A stretch of 64,000 bases of DNA, from positions 310,001-374,000 of the forward strand of contig NZ_BMGT01000002.1 in NCBI RefSeq assembly GCF_014640335.1, written 5' to 3'. The notes beneath the pieces are model-generated. The model made no database searches. It worked only from the letters and a program-made list of their open reading frames with translations, and was not told the DNA's origin. This DNA comes from Edaphobacter dinghuensis (GTDB taxonomy: Bacteria > Acidobacteriota > Terriglobia > Terriglobales > Acidobacteriaceae). The position numbers were made by a program, and so were the translations under genes. Below are positions 9,653-17,231 of the stretch, in pieces (the first letter of the stretch is position 1; every line of letters starts with the position of its first letter).

Positions 9653-10903
9653 TTACGAGTGAAAGCCGTTCCAGACCATCACCCCGGACAGCACAATCAC
9701 GATGACGGTAGTAAGCCACGCCATGGCATTGAACCAGCGGCTGTTTGTATACGTTCCCATCAGCTCATGCTTGTTGATCAGCCGCAGCATGAAGATCAGC
9801 ACAATGGGCAGCAGAACGCCGTTCAGTACCTGCGACAGAATGCTGAATTTAACCAATGGAAAGTTCGGTATCAGGACAATGGCTGCGCCGCCCGCCAGTA
9901 GCAGCGTGTAGAACCCATAAAAGAAACGAGCATCCTTGAAGCTCTTATCCAGCCCACTCTCCAGCCCAAGCCCTTCGCACACCGTATAAGCAGTCGAAAG
10001 CGGAAGGATCGACGCCGCAAACAACGATGCGTTGAAGAGCCCCGCGGCAAACAGGATAAACGCATACTGGCCGGCCAGCGGCTTCATCGCTCCAGCAGCA
10101 TCGGCAGGATCGACGATATTGCGGATACCATGCGCGAACAAAGTCGCCGCGCAGGCCACGACGATGAACCACGCCACAAGGTCGGTAAAGAAGGAGCCAA
10201 CGATCACGTCCAGCCGCGAGGCCTTGTACTGGCGTACATTGATTCCCTTCTCAACAATCGTGGACTGCAAATAGAACTGCATCCATGGACTGATCGTGGT
10301 GCCGATAATGCCGACCGTCATGTAGACATACAGCTTGTCGTGCCATACGCCGCGAGTGGGCAGCTTCACCGTCTCAACCAGCGCGAGATGCCAGTCCGGG
10401 CCGCTGAGAACACCGGCCGCAATATACGCGATGTAGAAGACGCTGGCGATGAGAAAGACTTTTTCGACGCTCTTGTAGTCGCCTTTGATCACAAGAATCC
10501 AAACCAGAAAAGCACACGCCGGAACGCTGACGTACTTGCTGATATGGAAGAGCTGCATGCTGCCCGCAATGCCGGAGAACTCCGCGATCACATTGCCGAA
10601 GTTGACTACAACCAGCAGGACCAGCATCAGGAAGGTCATGCGCAGGCCGAACTCTTCGCGGATCAGGTCGCTGAGTCCCTTGCCCGTCACCACGCCCATG
10701 CGCGCGCACATCTCCTGCACGATGATTAGCGCAAGCGTAATCGGAATCATCGTCCACAGCAGCGTGTAGCCGAACTGCGCGCCTGACTGCGAATAGGTGA
10801 GAATGCCGCCCGCATCGTTATCGACGTTCGCGGTGATGAAGCCCGGACCGAGCACAGCCAAAAAGAGGATGAGGCTCGTTCTCCATCTGCGCCAGGATGT
10901 CAT
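9653..10903 (-). CDS. Nramp-family divalent metal transporter, Nramp-related (altered metal site)
   Basis: A 416-residue SLC11/Nramp protein with about eleven membrane helices. Helix 1 opens with the family sequence GPGFITA, but the metal-binding DPGN motif reads D28-N-D-A. In helix 6 the A/M-P-H metal site reads ISPWMQF (about residues 205-212), so the Met that selects transition metals and the proton-linked His are absent. In known Nramp biology such changes mark Nramp-related transporters that move other ions, for example Mg2+ or Al3+, so automatic names such as Mn/Fe transporter MntH are doubtful. The ATG at 10903 is preferred over a GTG at 10915 because AGGTGGGGG lies upstream. A detached MgtE-type Mg2+ sensor gene is two genes away. 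Confidence 0.85.
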   Translation of the reverse strand: MTSWRRWRTSLILFLAVLGPGFITANVDNDAGGILTYSQSGAQFGYTLLWTMIPITLALIIVQEMCARMGVVTGKGLSDLIREEFGLRMTFLMLVLLVVVNFGNVIAEFSGIAGSMQLFHISKYVSVPACAFLVWILVIKGDYKSVEKVFLIASVFYIAYIAAGVLSGPDWHLALVETVKLPTRGVWHDKLYVYMTVGIIGTTISPWMQFYLQSTIVEKGINVRQYKASRLDVIVGSFFTDLVAWFIVVACAATLFAHGIRNIVDPADAAGAMKPLAGQYAFILFAAGLFNASLFAASILPLSTAYTVCEGLGLESGLDKSFKDARFFYGFYTLLLAGGAAIVLIPNFPLVKFSILSQVLNGVLLPIVLIFMLRLINKHELMGTYTNSRWFNAMAWLTTVIVIVLSGVMVWNGFHS

Positions 10904-11046
10904 GCCTGCCCCCACCTTTTATTAATTGCCCAGCTAATTGACTGTTACTGATCGTAAGGCTTACCAACCGCCCAGGAGTATCCACCCGCGGCGCACAACT
11001 TCAATCGTCTTCTCAGGCTAAATCAAAGGCCGGATAAATCCGACCA

Positions 11047-12102
11047 TCAGGCTCGATTAGTACGCAAACGATTAACAACGCCCTGTGCGCGCTCGACAAT
11101 CAGCTCCATCTGGCGATCGTTATGGTAGCCATCGCGCAACGCACGTCTCTGCCCCGCTGCGGCGATCCGCTGCCGAGCAGCTTCGTCCGGCAGATAGCGG
11201 CGAATCTTCTCCAGCAGCTCATCGTACGACGAGAAAAAGACCGCCTCCTCGTCTTCACGGAAGCGTTGCAGGTGCCCCTCCGACCTCTCGGCCAGCAGAA
11301 AGCCGCCGCACCCTGCGATCTCGAAGCTCTTGTGCACGAACTCGTCCAGGTTCGAGTGCGTAATAAAGCTGAGATTGATCTTCGAGCGCCAGATGGCCTC
11401 GCGGTACTGCTGCCGGTAGAGCTCGCCCTCGCGGTAGAGGCGATGGAACGGTTCCTCGCCCAGCGCCCGCCTCCATTGCCGATCGTTGCCCGAGATCACC
11501 ACCTGAAACTCGTTCAGCTTCGATAACCGGTCGAGCGTCTCGGCACGGTTGTCGTACGGCGTTCCGACAAACGAGACCTCGCGGTTGCGGTTCGCATCCG
11601 ACCAGTCGTCAGGCGGCGGATACTGAACCGTAGGCTCATATGCAGTCTGAATCTTGATGACGTCACGCGCACCGCGCTCGCGGTAGTCGAGGATGTTTTT
11701 ATCCCGCTGCACCACATGCAGGTCATAGTGCGGAATGTCCTTCATGTAGAGCCGCCAGCCGGGGTCCTGCCGCGGCCCAAAGGGGTTGTCGATCATATAG
11801 CTGACCGATGCAATGCCCATCGCACGGATGCGGTCGAGCGTTTTGGGGCGCATCGAGAGCAGCTTGTCCGTCCATAGCAGGTCGGGCTTTTCTGCGGCAG
11901 CGATCTTCAGCAGATCGCGGTTCAGCTTAGTCACCATCGGCCCGGTGGCAAGGCGAAAAAACACCTTGCGCGCAAAATCATTGGCGTACTGGTAGTCATA
12001 GGTATTAATCGGAATGACTTCGTGACCCAGCCGATTCAGCGCCCAGAGGCGATAGAGCGAGGTATCGTTTGGGCTCAGGCCGGCGGCATAGAGAATCTTC
12101 AT
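11047..12102 (-). CDS. CgeB-like glycosyltransferase (DUF3880/Glyco_trans_1_2)
   Basis: A 351-residue soluble protein beginning MKILYAAGLSPND, a GT-B N-terminal strand-loop. Mid-protein YMIDNPFGPRQDP and HVVQRDK fit the N-terminal DUF3880-type domain. The C-terminal block SFEIAGCGGFLLAERSEGHL followed by FFSSYDELLEKIRRYL is the hallmark of the CgeB/glycosyltransferase-1_2 family, in which a Glu and Gly-rich loop bind a nucleotide sugar. These enzymes act on cell-surface glycans or protein glycosylation; the acceptor is unknown. It lies between the Nramp-related transporter and the MgtE-like sensor on the same strand, with gaps of 40-145 bases, and no functional link is apparent. Confidence 0.8.
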   Translation of the reverse strand: MKILYAAGLSPNDTSLYRLWALNRLGHEVIPINTYDYQYANDFARKVFFRLATGPMVTKLNRDLLKIAAAEKPDLLWTDKLLSMRPKTLDRIRAMGIASVSYMIDNPFGPRQDPGWRLYMKDIPHYDLHVVQRDKNILDYRERGARDVIKIQTAYEPTVQYPPPDDWSDANRNREVSFVGTPYDNRAETLDRLSKLNEFQVVISGNDRQWRRALGEEPFHRLYREGELYRQQYREAIWRSKINLSFITHSNLDEFVHKSFEIAGCGGFLLAERSEGHLQRFREDEEAVFFSSYDELLEKIRRYLPDEAARQRIAAAGQRRALRDGYHNDRQMELIVERAQGVVNRLRTNRA

Positions 12103-12141
12103 CGAAAACGGAGTCTTCCTGATCGTTGGCTTTGTTTAATT

Positions 12142-13422
12142 TTAGTGGTTCGCACGCAACAGCGCGATCACCTGCTCGGCGTGAACAACCCCCACCAGCC
12201 GTTTTTCACTATCCAGCACAGGCAGCGAGCGCAGATTGTACTTATCAAATAGCTCGGCCACCTTGCGGCCATTTGCGTCGATATCGCAGGCGACCACATG
12301 GCCCTGCGGCAACTCGGTTAACAGCGCATCCGGCGCTGCCAGCAGCAATTGGACCACGGAGATCAGACTGGCAATCCTTCCCTCTTCATCCAGAAGATAG
12401 ATGTCGGTAACAATCTCGATGTCGCCTTCGAACTCGCGCAACGCAGCAATCGCGTCCGCCAGCCGCGCTGTCGCGGGCAAGGCAATATAGTCGGTCGTCA
12501 TGCGCCCGGCAGCCGAGTCTCCTGAAAACTCCAGAAGCTCCTCGACCTCCTGCCTCTCCTCCGGCTCCATCTCGCCGAGAATCTCTTCAGACTTCTCTTC
12601 CGGCAGCTCAGAGAGCAGATCGGCGGCAGCTCCAGGGTCCATCTCCTCGACGATGTCGGCAATCTGGCCCGAATCGAGCGACTCGATCAGCGCCTGCTGC
12701 ATCTTCGGCTTTACCTCTTCCAGAGCCTCAGCGGCGATCTCTTCATTCAGGCTAATAAACAACGCCTGGCGCTCAGCAGGCGCAAGTTCTTCGAGAATGT
12801 CCGCGATATCGGAGGGGTGCATCTGCGAGAGACGGTTCTGCTCGATCTTGAGCTTGACCCTGCGCGCAGGATCGCGGTCGATCAGGTCGACAAAATCCCA
12901 CGGGATCAGGCTGGGATTGAAGCGCGCTGCGATACGTTCCGCAGCAGCAGAGGGCAGCCCCTTCAAGAGGCGGCGAATCGCGCCACGCAGGCCAACCTCA
13001 ACCTCAACGATGCGCAGCGATAGCTCCGAGCCATTCTCGTGGCTCGACTCCCAGAGCAGATCGACGTCATTGACGCGGACGACCTTGCGCCCATGAACAT
13101 CGATGATCTGCTGATCAAGCAGATCGCGCTCCAGCATCAACTGGCTCTCGTCCTCTCGCAGCGCAGCGGGCAAAACTCCTTCGCGAAGTTGCATTTCATT
13201 GCGAGGTGTCAGCTTCAGATCGGTGATGAGCACCAGCGAAGGCTGATCTCCCCGTCTGGCATCGGGTCGCTTCAGCACAAGTCCGTGAACCTGCGAGGTC
13301 GCAATCTCCGGGGCGACGACGAACTCGCGCACGCGGCCGTACAAGGCTCCCTGGTCGTCCACCACACTCGCGCCCATCAGCGCCGAGACGCTCGTTCGTT
13401 TGTTCAGCTTCGTCATAAGCAA
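12142..13422 (-). CDS. PRC-barrel + MgtE N-domain + CBS protein lacking the Mg2+ channel
   Basis: A 426-residue soluble protein. Residues 10-95 look like a PRC-barrel. From about residue 198 the text MHPSDIADILEELAPAERQ and the following helical repeats match the MgtE intracellular N domain, and residues 300-425 make a CBS pair (TDIYLLDEEGRIASLISV; NLRSLPVLDSEKRLVGVV). Full MgtE continues into five membrane helices forming the Mg2+ pore; here the protein stops after the second CBS motif. In MgtE these cytosolic domains sense Mg2+ and gate the pore. The protein may regulate a separate transporter, and the nearby Nramp-related protein is the obvious candidate. That link is inference from proximity. 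Confidence 0.86.
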   Translation of the reverse strand: MLMTKLNKRTSVSALMGASVVDDQGALYGRVREFVVAPEIATSQVHGLVLKRPDARRGDQPSLVLITDLKLTPRNEMQLREGVLPAALREDESQLMLERDLLDQQIIDVHGRKVVRVNDVDLLWESSHENGSELSLRIVEVEVGLRGAIRRLLKGLPSAAAERIAARFNPSLIPWDFVDLIDRDPARRVKLKIEQNRLSQMHPSDIADILEELAPAERQALFISLNEEIAAEALEEVKPKMQQALIESLDSGQIADIVEEMDPGAAADLLSELPEEKSEEILGEMEPEERQEVEELLEFSGDSAAGRMTTDYIALPATARLADAIAALREFEGDIEIVTDIYLLDEEGRIASLISVVQLLLAAPDALLTELPQGHVVACDIDANGRKVAELFDKYNLRSLPVLDSEKRLVGVVHAEQVIALLRANH

Positions 13423-13799
13423 TCGTAACTGTTGTAATACCAGACTTTACATCGTTCAACCGCAAGCAGGCTTCCGGGTTTCCTACTTGGATGCTGTCAG
13501 AAACAACATCATCCCAATCAAAGGTCGCCTCCACAAACATACGTCATCTCGACCGAAGCGAAGACGGGGTGCAAGCGTAGTGGAGCCCCCCTGCATTTTG
13601 TCGTCGCTCAATCTTCCCAATCAAGCCAATGCGGTCTTCAACCCACTCAAAGCCCCCAGACGAAAATCTGCATCCAATAAAATTGTGCGAAAAGCGAGGG
13701 GGATAGCCCACCCTGTCCGTATACTCCTCTTATCCGCATAGTAGCTCACCTGAACGAGCCGGGCCGCGAAAAGACCGGAAGCATCGCCGTCGAAACCGC
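13423..13799. other. Intergenic region without a convincing gene
   Basis: This 377-base stretch between the divergent MgtE-like and RsbW-like genes holds a copy of the dispersed repeat near 13541-13605. The remainder is A+T-richer and presumably contains both promoters, but no hexamer pair stands out clearly. No ORF with coding character was seen. Confidence 0.6.
13541..13605 (+). repeat. Dispersed intergenic repeat, copy 3 (diverged)
   Basis: ACGTCATCTCGACCGAAGCG head, then a variable middle, then GTAGTGGAGCCCCCCTGCATTT, matching the tail of the other copies with several changes. Confidence 0.65.
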
Positions 13800-13826
13800 G
13801 TGTCCCGTATCGAGGGGAGGAAGAAT

Positions 13827-14381
13827 TTGGAAAAGCCCAAGAACCCGGCATCCTTGACATTCGGCCCAACCACAAGCACACTGCCATCATCGCTCTCATC
13901 TGTAGCCGATGACCGAGACGAGGGGTTCACAGGGATAGCATTGGCCGATTCCACCACAAGCCGCGTCAGCTTCACTCTCGACTCTTCCCTCGACAGCGTG
14001 AATAAGGTCGAGTTGACAGCCGAACAAACCGCGCAACGCGCCGGCTTCGATGAGGACACCGCAACGCACGTAGCGATGGCGGTTCGCGAGGCAGCAGTCA
14101 ACGCCGTCCTCCACGGCAACGCCTACGATCCCAATAAGCACATCACCGCTTCCTTCGAAACGACCTCCGACGCACTCATCATTCGCGTCGCCGATCAGGG
14201 CCCCGGGCTCGATCCGGACAGCATTCCCGACCCGCTGGCACCGGAAAATATTCTTCGCGGATCCGGTCGCGGCATCTTCCTTATCAAGGCATTCATGGAT
14301 GAGGTACACTTTCGCCAGCTACATCCCGGCACGGAACTGACACTGATTAAACATCGCAGACCCGCTCAGCCGGGGAACTAA
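13827..14381 (+). CDS. RsbW-like anti-sigma factor / serine kinase (HATPase)
   Basis: A GHKL ATPase of about 184 residues resembling RsbW/SpoIIAB. The N box is visible as REAAVNAVLHGN, the G1 box as DQGPGLDP and the G2 box as GRGIFLIKAFMDEV. In partner switching such kinases bind a sigma factor or other target and phosphorylate an STAS antagonist. The next gene, 14 bases downstream, encodes that antagonist. A TTG start at 13827 is preferred because GGGGAGG sits 6-7 bases upstream; a GTG at 13800 in the same frame is an alternative without a comparable ribosome site. No sigma factor gene is in the window. Confidence 0.85.
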   Translation: MEKPKNPASLTFGPTTSTLPSSLSSVADDRDEGFTGIALADSTTSRVSFTLDSSLDSVNKVELTAEQTAQRAGFDEDTATHVAMAVREAAVNAVLHGNAYDPNKHITASFETTSDALIIRVADQGPGLDPDSIPDPLAPENILRGSGRGIFLIKAFMDEVHFRQLHPGTELTLIKHRRPAQPGN

Positions 14382-14395
14382 GGAGACGATTACTC

Positions 14396-14743
14396 ATGAG
14401 CATGAAAGTACAGACTCGCCAGGTCGACGGCGTCACCATTTTGGATCTCAGCGGCCGGATTACACTCGGCGAAGGCAGCATTACCATTCGCGACGCAGTT
14501 CGCGATGTGCTCGCCAAAGGCTCGAATAAGATCCTGCTCAACCTTGCCGAGGTCAACTACATCGATAGCTCGGGAATCGGCGAGCTGGTCAGCGCCTTTA
14601 CCACGGTGAAGAACGCAGGCGGCGAGTTGAAGCTGCTCAATCTCACCAAGAAGGTGCACGACCTCCTTCAGATCACCAAGCTCTACACCGTCTTCGACGT
14701 CAAGGATGATGAGGCCTCCGCAATCTCTTCCTTCACCAAATAA
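14396..14743 (+). CDS. STAS-domain anti-anti-sigma factor (RsbV-like)
   Basis: A 115-residue single STAS domain. The phospho-acceptor segment is NYIDSSGIGELVSAF, with the conserved Ser at the helix start, and the first strand is DGVTILDLSGRITLGEG. When unphosphorylated it should bind the upstream RsbW-like kinase and free that kinase's target; dephosphorylation needs a PP2C phosphatase. A GAF-GAF-SpoIIE phosphatase encoded at 49963-51843 is a candidate. It is co-oriented with and 14 bases from the kinase gene, with GGAGACG before the ATG, and ends at a strong terminator. Confidence 0.92.
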   Translation: MSMKVQTRQVDGVTILDLSGRITLGEGSITIRDAVRDVLAKGSNKILLNLAEVNYIDSSGIGELVSAFTTVKNAGGELKLLNLTKKVHDLLQITKLYTVFDVKDDEASAISSFTK

Positions 14744-14760
14744 GTATCGTTCTACACAAA

Positions 14761-14790
14761 AAGGCCGTCGCCAAAGCGACGGCCTTTTCT
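14761..14790 (+). terminator. Intrinsic terminator after RsbV-like gene
   Basis: Perfect 11-bp stem AAGGCCGTCGC / GCGACGGCCTT with loop CAAA, followed by TTCT. It lies 17 bases past the stop codon and can also serve the convergent lemA transcript because A residues precede the stem. Confidence 0.9.
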
Positions 14791-14804
14791 ATTGCCCAAA
14801 CACT

Positions 14805-15386
14805 CTACTTCGAGAAATCGACCTTCGGAGCGGTGCTGTTCTCCGGGTTCCCCTTGAAGTATTCATCCCTGTAGTGAAAGCCTGCAAAGTTTGCCCAGAT
14901 GCTGTTGGGAAACTGGCGAACATAGACGTTGTACTCTTCGAGCGCACGGTTATACCGGCTGCGTTCGACGGCGATCCTGTTCTCCGTTCCTGCCAGTTCA
15001 TCCGTGAGCCGTGTGAACTGCTCGTTGCCCTTCAGGTTGGGATACTGCTCCTGCAGCCTGAAGAACGGCCCCAGCGCAACGTCGAGCTTCGAGTTGGCTG
15101 CAATGCTGCTCGCACGGTCCGGAGCGCTCGTAATGGCCGCGCGAGCATTGGCGATGTTAGTCAGCACGGTCGATTCTTCGCTGACATAACCCTTCACCGA
15201 AGCAACCAGGTTCGGAATCAGGTCAAGGCGGCGCTGCTGCACCACATTCACCTGCGAATAGGCCTGGTTGATGGCCTCATTCTTCTGCACTAAAGTATTT
15301 TTCGTGCTCACATAGCTGCCAAATCCAAACAGCAGTATGAGAACAATAACTCCCAGAATTCCAAGTCCAACCCATAAAGATTTCAT
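14805..15386 (-). CDS. lemA: LemA family protein
   Basis: A 193-residue protein with an N-terminal membrane anchor (VGLGILGVIVLILLFGFGSYV) and a helical LemA domain. Family landmarks are visible: YSQVNVVQQRRLDLIPNLV, then NLKGNEQFTRLTDELAGTENRI, and finally RYNRALEEYNVYVRQFPN. LemA proteins are widespread membrane-tethered proteins of unclear biochemical role, repeatedly found beside TPM-domain proteins, as here (the TPM gene is upstream on the same strand). In the pair they are thought to act in envelope or redox-protein quality control, but this is not settled. Confidence 0.95.
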   Translation of the reverse strand: MKSLWVGLGILGVIVLILLFGFGSYVSTKNTLVQKNEAINQAYSQVNVVQQRRLDLIPNLVASVKGYVSEESTVLTNIANARAAITSAPDRASSIAANSKLDVALGPFFRLQEQYPNLKGNEQFTRLTDELAGTENRIAVERSRYNRALEEYNVYVRQFPNSIWANFAGFHYRDEYFKGNPENSTAPKVDFSK

Positions 15387-15515
15387 TCGTCCCTCAATCT
15401 CCTTCGTCTGGTTTCGATCCTCTCGGCAGGTATCTCCGGCTGTACTGTATCACTGCCGGATGTCTCTGCCCTTCTCACTCCATTGACGTTGAACTAATCC
15501 CTACATCGGGCACCC

Positions 15516-16304
15516 TCAAAAATCTCCACTCGCACCTCCGCCGCCGGAGCTTCCACCGCCAAAGCCGCCGAAGCCTCCTCCACCACCGCCCCGGTCGTCG
15601 TCTCCGCCACCTCTACCTCCACCGCCACCCATCAGGCTTCCCAGCAGAAAAAAGATCAGCCCAACGTTCCCTGTCCTGATCAGGATGAACAGCACAAACA
15701 GAACACCGAGCCCACCGATCACCACCTGCCACAGACTCAGATGCACGGGCACAGGCTGCGGCTGCTGACGGTACTGCTGTCGCTGCATCGGCTGCATCAG
15801 GGTAACGCCCGCATCGGTCGCAATAATCTGTGCAAGTTGCCCCACACCCAACGCGACCGCGCGGTTGTAATCTCCCTGCCGAGAGTACGGAGCCATCGCC
15901 CGGCCTATATCACCCACCTTGGCGTCGTTGAGGATGCCCTCCAGCCCATAGCCAACCTCAATGCGCCCACGCCGCGGCTGCATGACCAGCAGCATCAGAA
16001 CGCCGCGGTCAGTTCCCTTCGCGCCTACCTTCCACTTGTCCTCAAGGGCTGTAGCGAACTCTTCGATCGACTGATCGCCATCAATCGTCTTGATCGTGAC
16101 CACTGCGATCTGGGCATGTGCCTGGCGATCGACCTGCGTGCACAGCGCATCCACGCTCTGCACCGTCCCCGGAGACAGCACACCGGCAAAATCGTTGACA
16201 TAGCCAGTAGGCGCAGGTAACGACGCTACGGTCTCCGCCGCCAGAAAACCGACTGGCGAAAGAACCAGAACAACGATTGCCAGCCATCGCGAAATGCGCT
16301 TCAT
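15516..16304 (-). CDS. TPM-domain secreted membrane protein (YgcG-like)
   Basis: A 262-residue protein with a signal peptide ending near LAAETV, a TPM domain (GYVNDFAGVLSPG at the start, DRGVLMLLVMQPRRGRIEVGYGLEG in the middle), one membrane helix around residues 195-225, and a long Gly-rich tail interrupted by DDDRGG. This architecture is that of YgcG-type proteins paired with LemA. TPM domains have been linked to phosphatase activity in plants and to photosystem repair, but bacterial roles remain poorly defined. The poly-Gly tail is low complexity and typical for the family. A 129-base gap separates it from lemA. Confidence 0.92.
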   Translation of the reverse strand: MKRISRWLAIVVLVLSPVGFLAAETVASLPAPTGYVNDFAGVLSPGTVQSVDALCTQVDRQAHAQIAVVTIKTIDGDQSIEEFATALEDKWKVGAKGTDRGVLMLLVMQPRRGRIEVGYGLEGILNDAKVGDIGRAMAPYSRQGDYNRAVALGVGQLAQIIATDAGVTLMQPMQRQQYRQQPQPVPVHLSLWQVVIGGLGVLFVLFILIRTGNVGLIFFLLGSLMGGGGGRGGGDDDRGGGGGGFGGFGGGSSGGGGASGDF

Positions 16305-16342
16305 CGAAGCTCTATTCTACGCCTTGCCCGTTAGCATCACAG

Positions 16343-16383
16343 AGCAAAAGAAAAGGGCGCTCCCGGCGCCCTTTTCTTTTGCT
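16343..16383. terminator. Bidirectional-looking terminator, 18-bp perfect stem
   Basis: AGCAAAAGAAAAGGGCGC and its exact reverse complement flank a 5-base loop (TCCCG). The A-run and T-run within the arms mean either strand gives a G+C core followed by T residues. It separates the DUF4142 gene from the TPM gene on the minus strand and would end DUF4142 transcription. Confidence 0.88.
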
Positions 16384-16391
16384 CATCTTCA

Positions 16392-17096
16392 TCACTGCGT
16401 GGGCGGCGGAGGTTGTTCCGCCCCGCTCTCATGATGCCGATGCGGAACCTCGATCCCTTTGCTCTTCGCCATCTGGTCCACCATCACCAGATGTTCATGA
16501 ATCGTCTTCGCCCCCTTCACCACAGCCTCTCGCAGCGCCGGGTCCTGGGTTCCTTCCGCTTCCACACGAAACTCCCTCAGATCGTGATGATGGCCCTTCA
16601 CCATCATCGTCAGATATTCCGTATCGAAGGCATCACCCGATAAGCCGTTGAGCTTGTCCAGCTCCACCTGATCGTCTTTATTGATGTGCTTCGGCAGCAT
16701 GATCCCCATCGAATCGGCCACGCTCTCCAGACTCTTGTTCAACGTCGTGTGGTCCTCGACCATCTGCCGGCCAAGCGATTTTACGTCATCGCTGCTTCCC
16801 TTCTGCTCGGCCAACTGACCAAACTGCACCTGTGCCAGCCCCCCCTCAACCGCCTTGCGAACGAACATCTTGTCCTTGGTCGCCTGCGCAGTCTGTCCAC
16901 TGCTGCCAATCGAGTCCTGCATCGACGGCCTCGGCGTCTGCTGCTGTCCGGGTCCCGGCGCTGGCTCGCTCGATGGAGCCGACTGCGTCGCAATCTCCTC
17001 CGGCAGGGTTCCCGGCTCTCGTTGGCCAAAGAGTGTCACCGGAAACAGCGTCGTCGCCATACACAGCAGGATGATACGCACTGGTTTAAAGTTCAT
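16392..17096 (-). CDS. DUF4142 secreted protein
   Basis: A 234-residue exported protein. The signal peptide is MNFKPVRIILLCMATTLFPVTLFGQ, which decides the start at 17096; the frame is open for 68 more codons upstream but those residues read as non-coding. After a Pro/Gln/Ser-rich linker the DUF4142 helical bundle begins (MFVRKAVEGGLAQVQFGQLA, then KSLGRQMVEDHTTLNKSL). The fold is ferritin-like; His and Glu/Asp residues are frequent (KGHHHDLREF, RHHE). DUF4142 proteins are abundant in Acidobacteriota and Bacteroidota, periplasmic, with unknown function. It is divergent from the oligopeptidase gene. Confidence 0.88.
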   Translation of the reverse strand: MNFKPVRIILLCMATTLFPVTLFGQREPGTLPEEIATQSAPSSEPAPGPGQQQTPRPSMQDSIGSSGQTAQATKDKMFVRKAVEGGLAQVQFGQLAEQKGSSDDVKSLGRQMVEDHTTLNKSLESVADSMGIMLPKHINKDDQVELDKLNGLSGDAFDTEYLTMMVKGHHHDLREFRVEAEGTQDPALREAVVKGAKTIHEHLVMVDQMAKSKGIEVPHRHHESGAEQPPPPTQ

Positions 17097-17231
17097 TGCT
17101 TTAGCCCTCCGGCGGACATCTGTTAGTCGTTCTCGTGCCGCCTTTTCTTTCTGGTTTGGTGTACTGGTTGGGGTTAGGGTTGCCTCTCTCAAATGGTCTA
17201 ACGCGGTATCCTGTCGGCTGGAGTTCATTGA

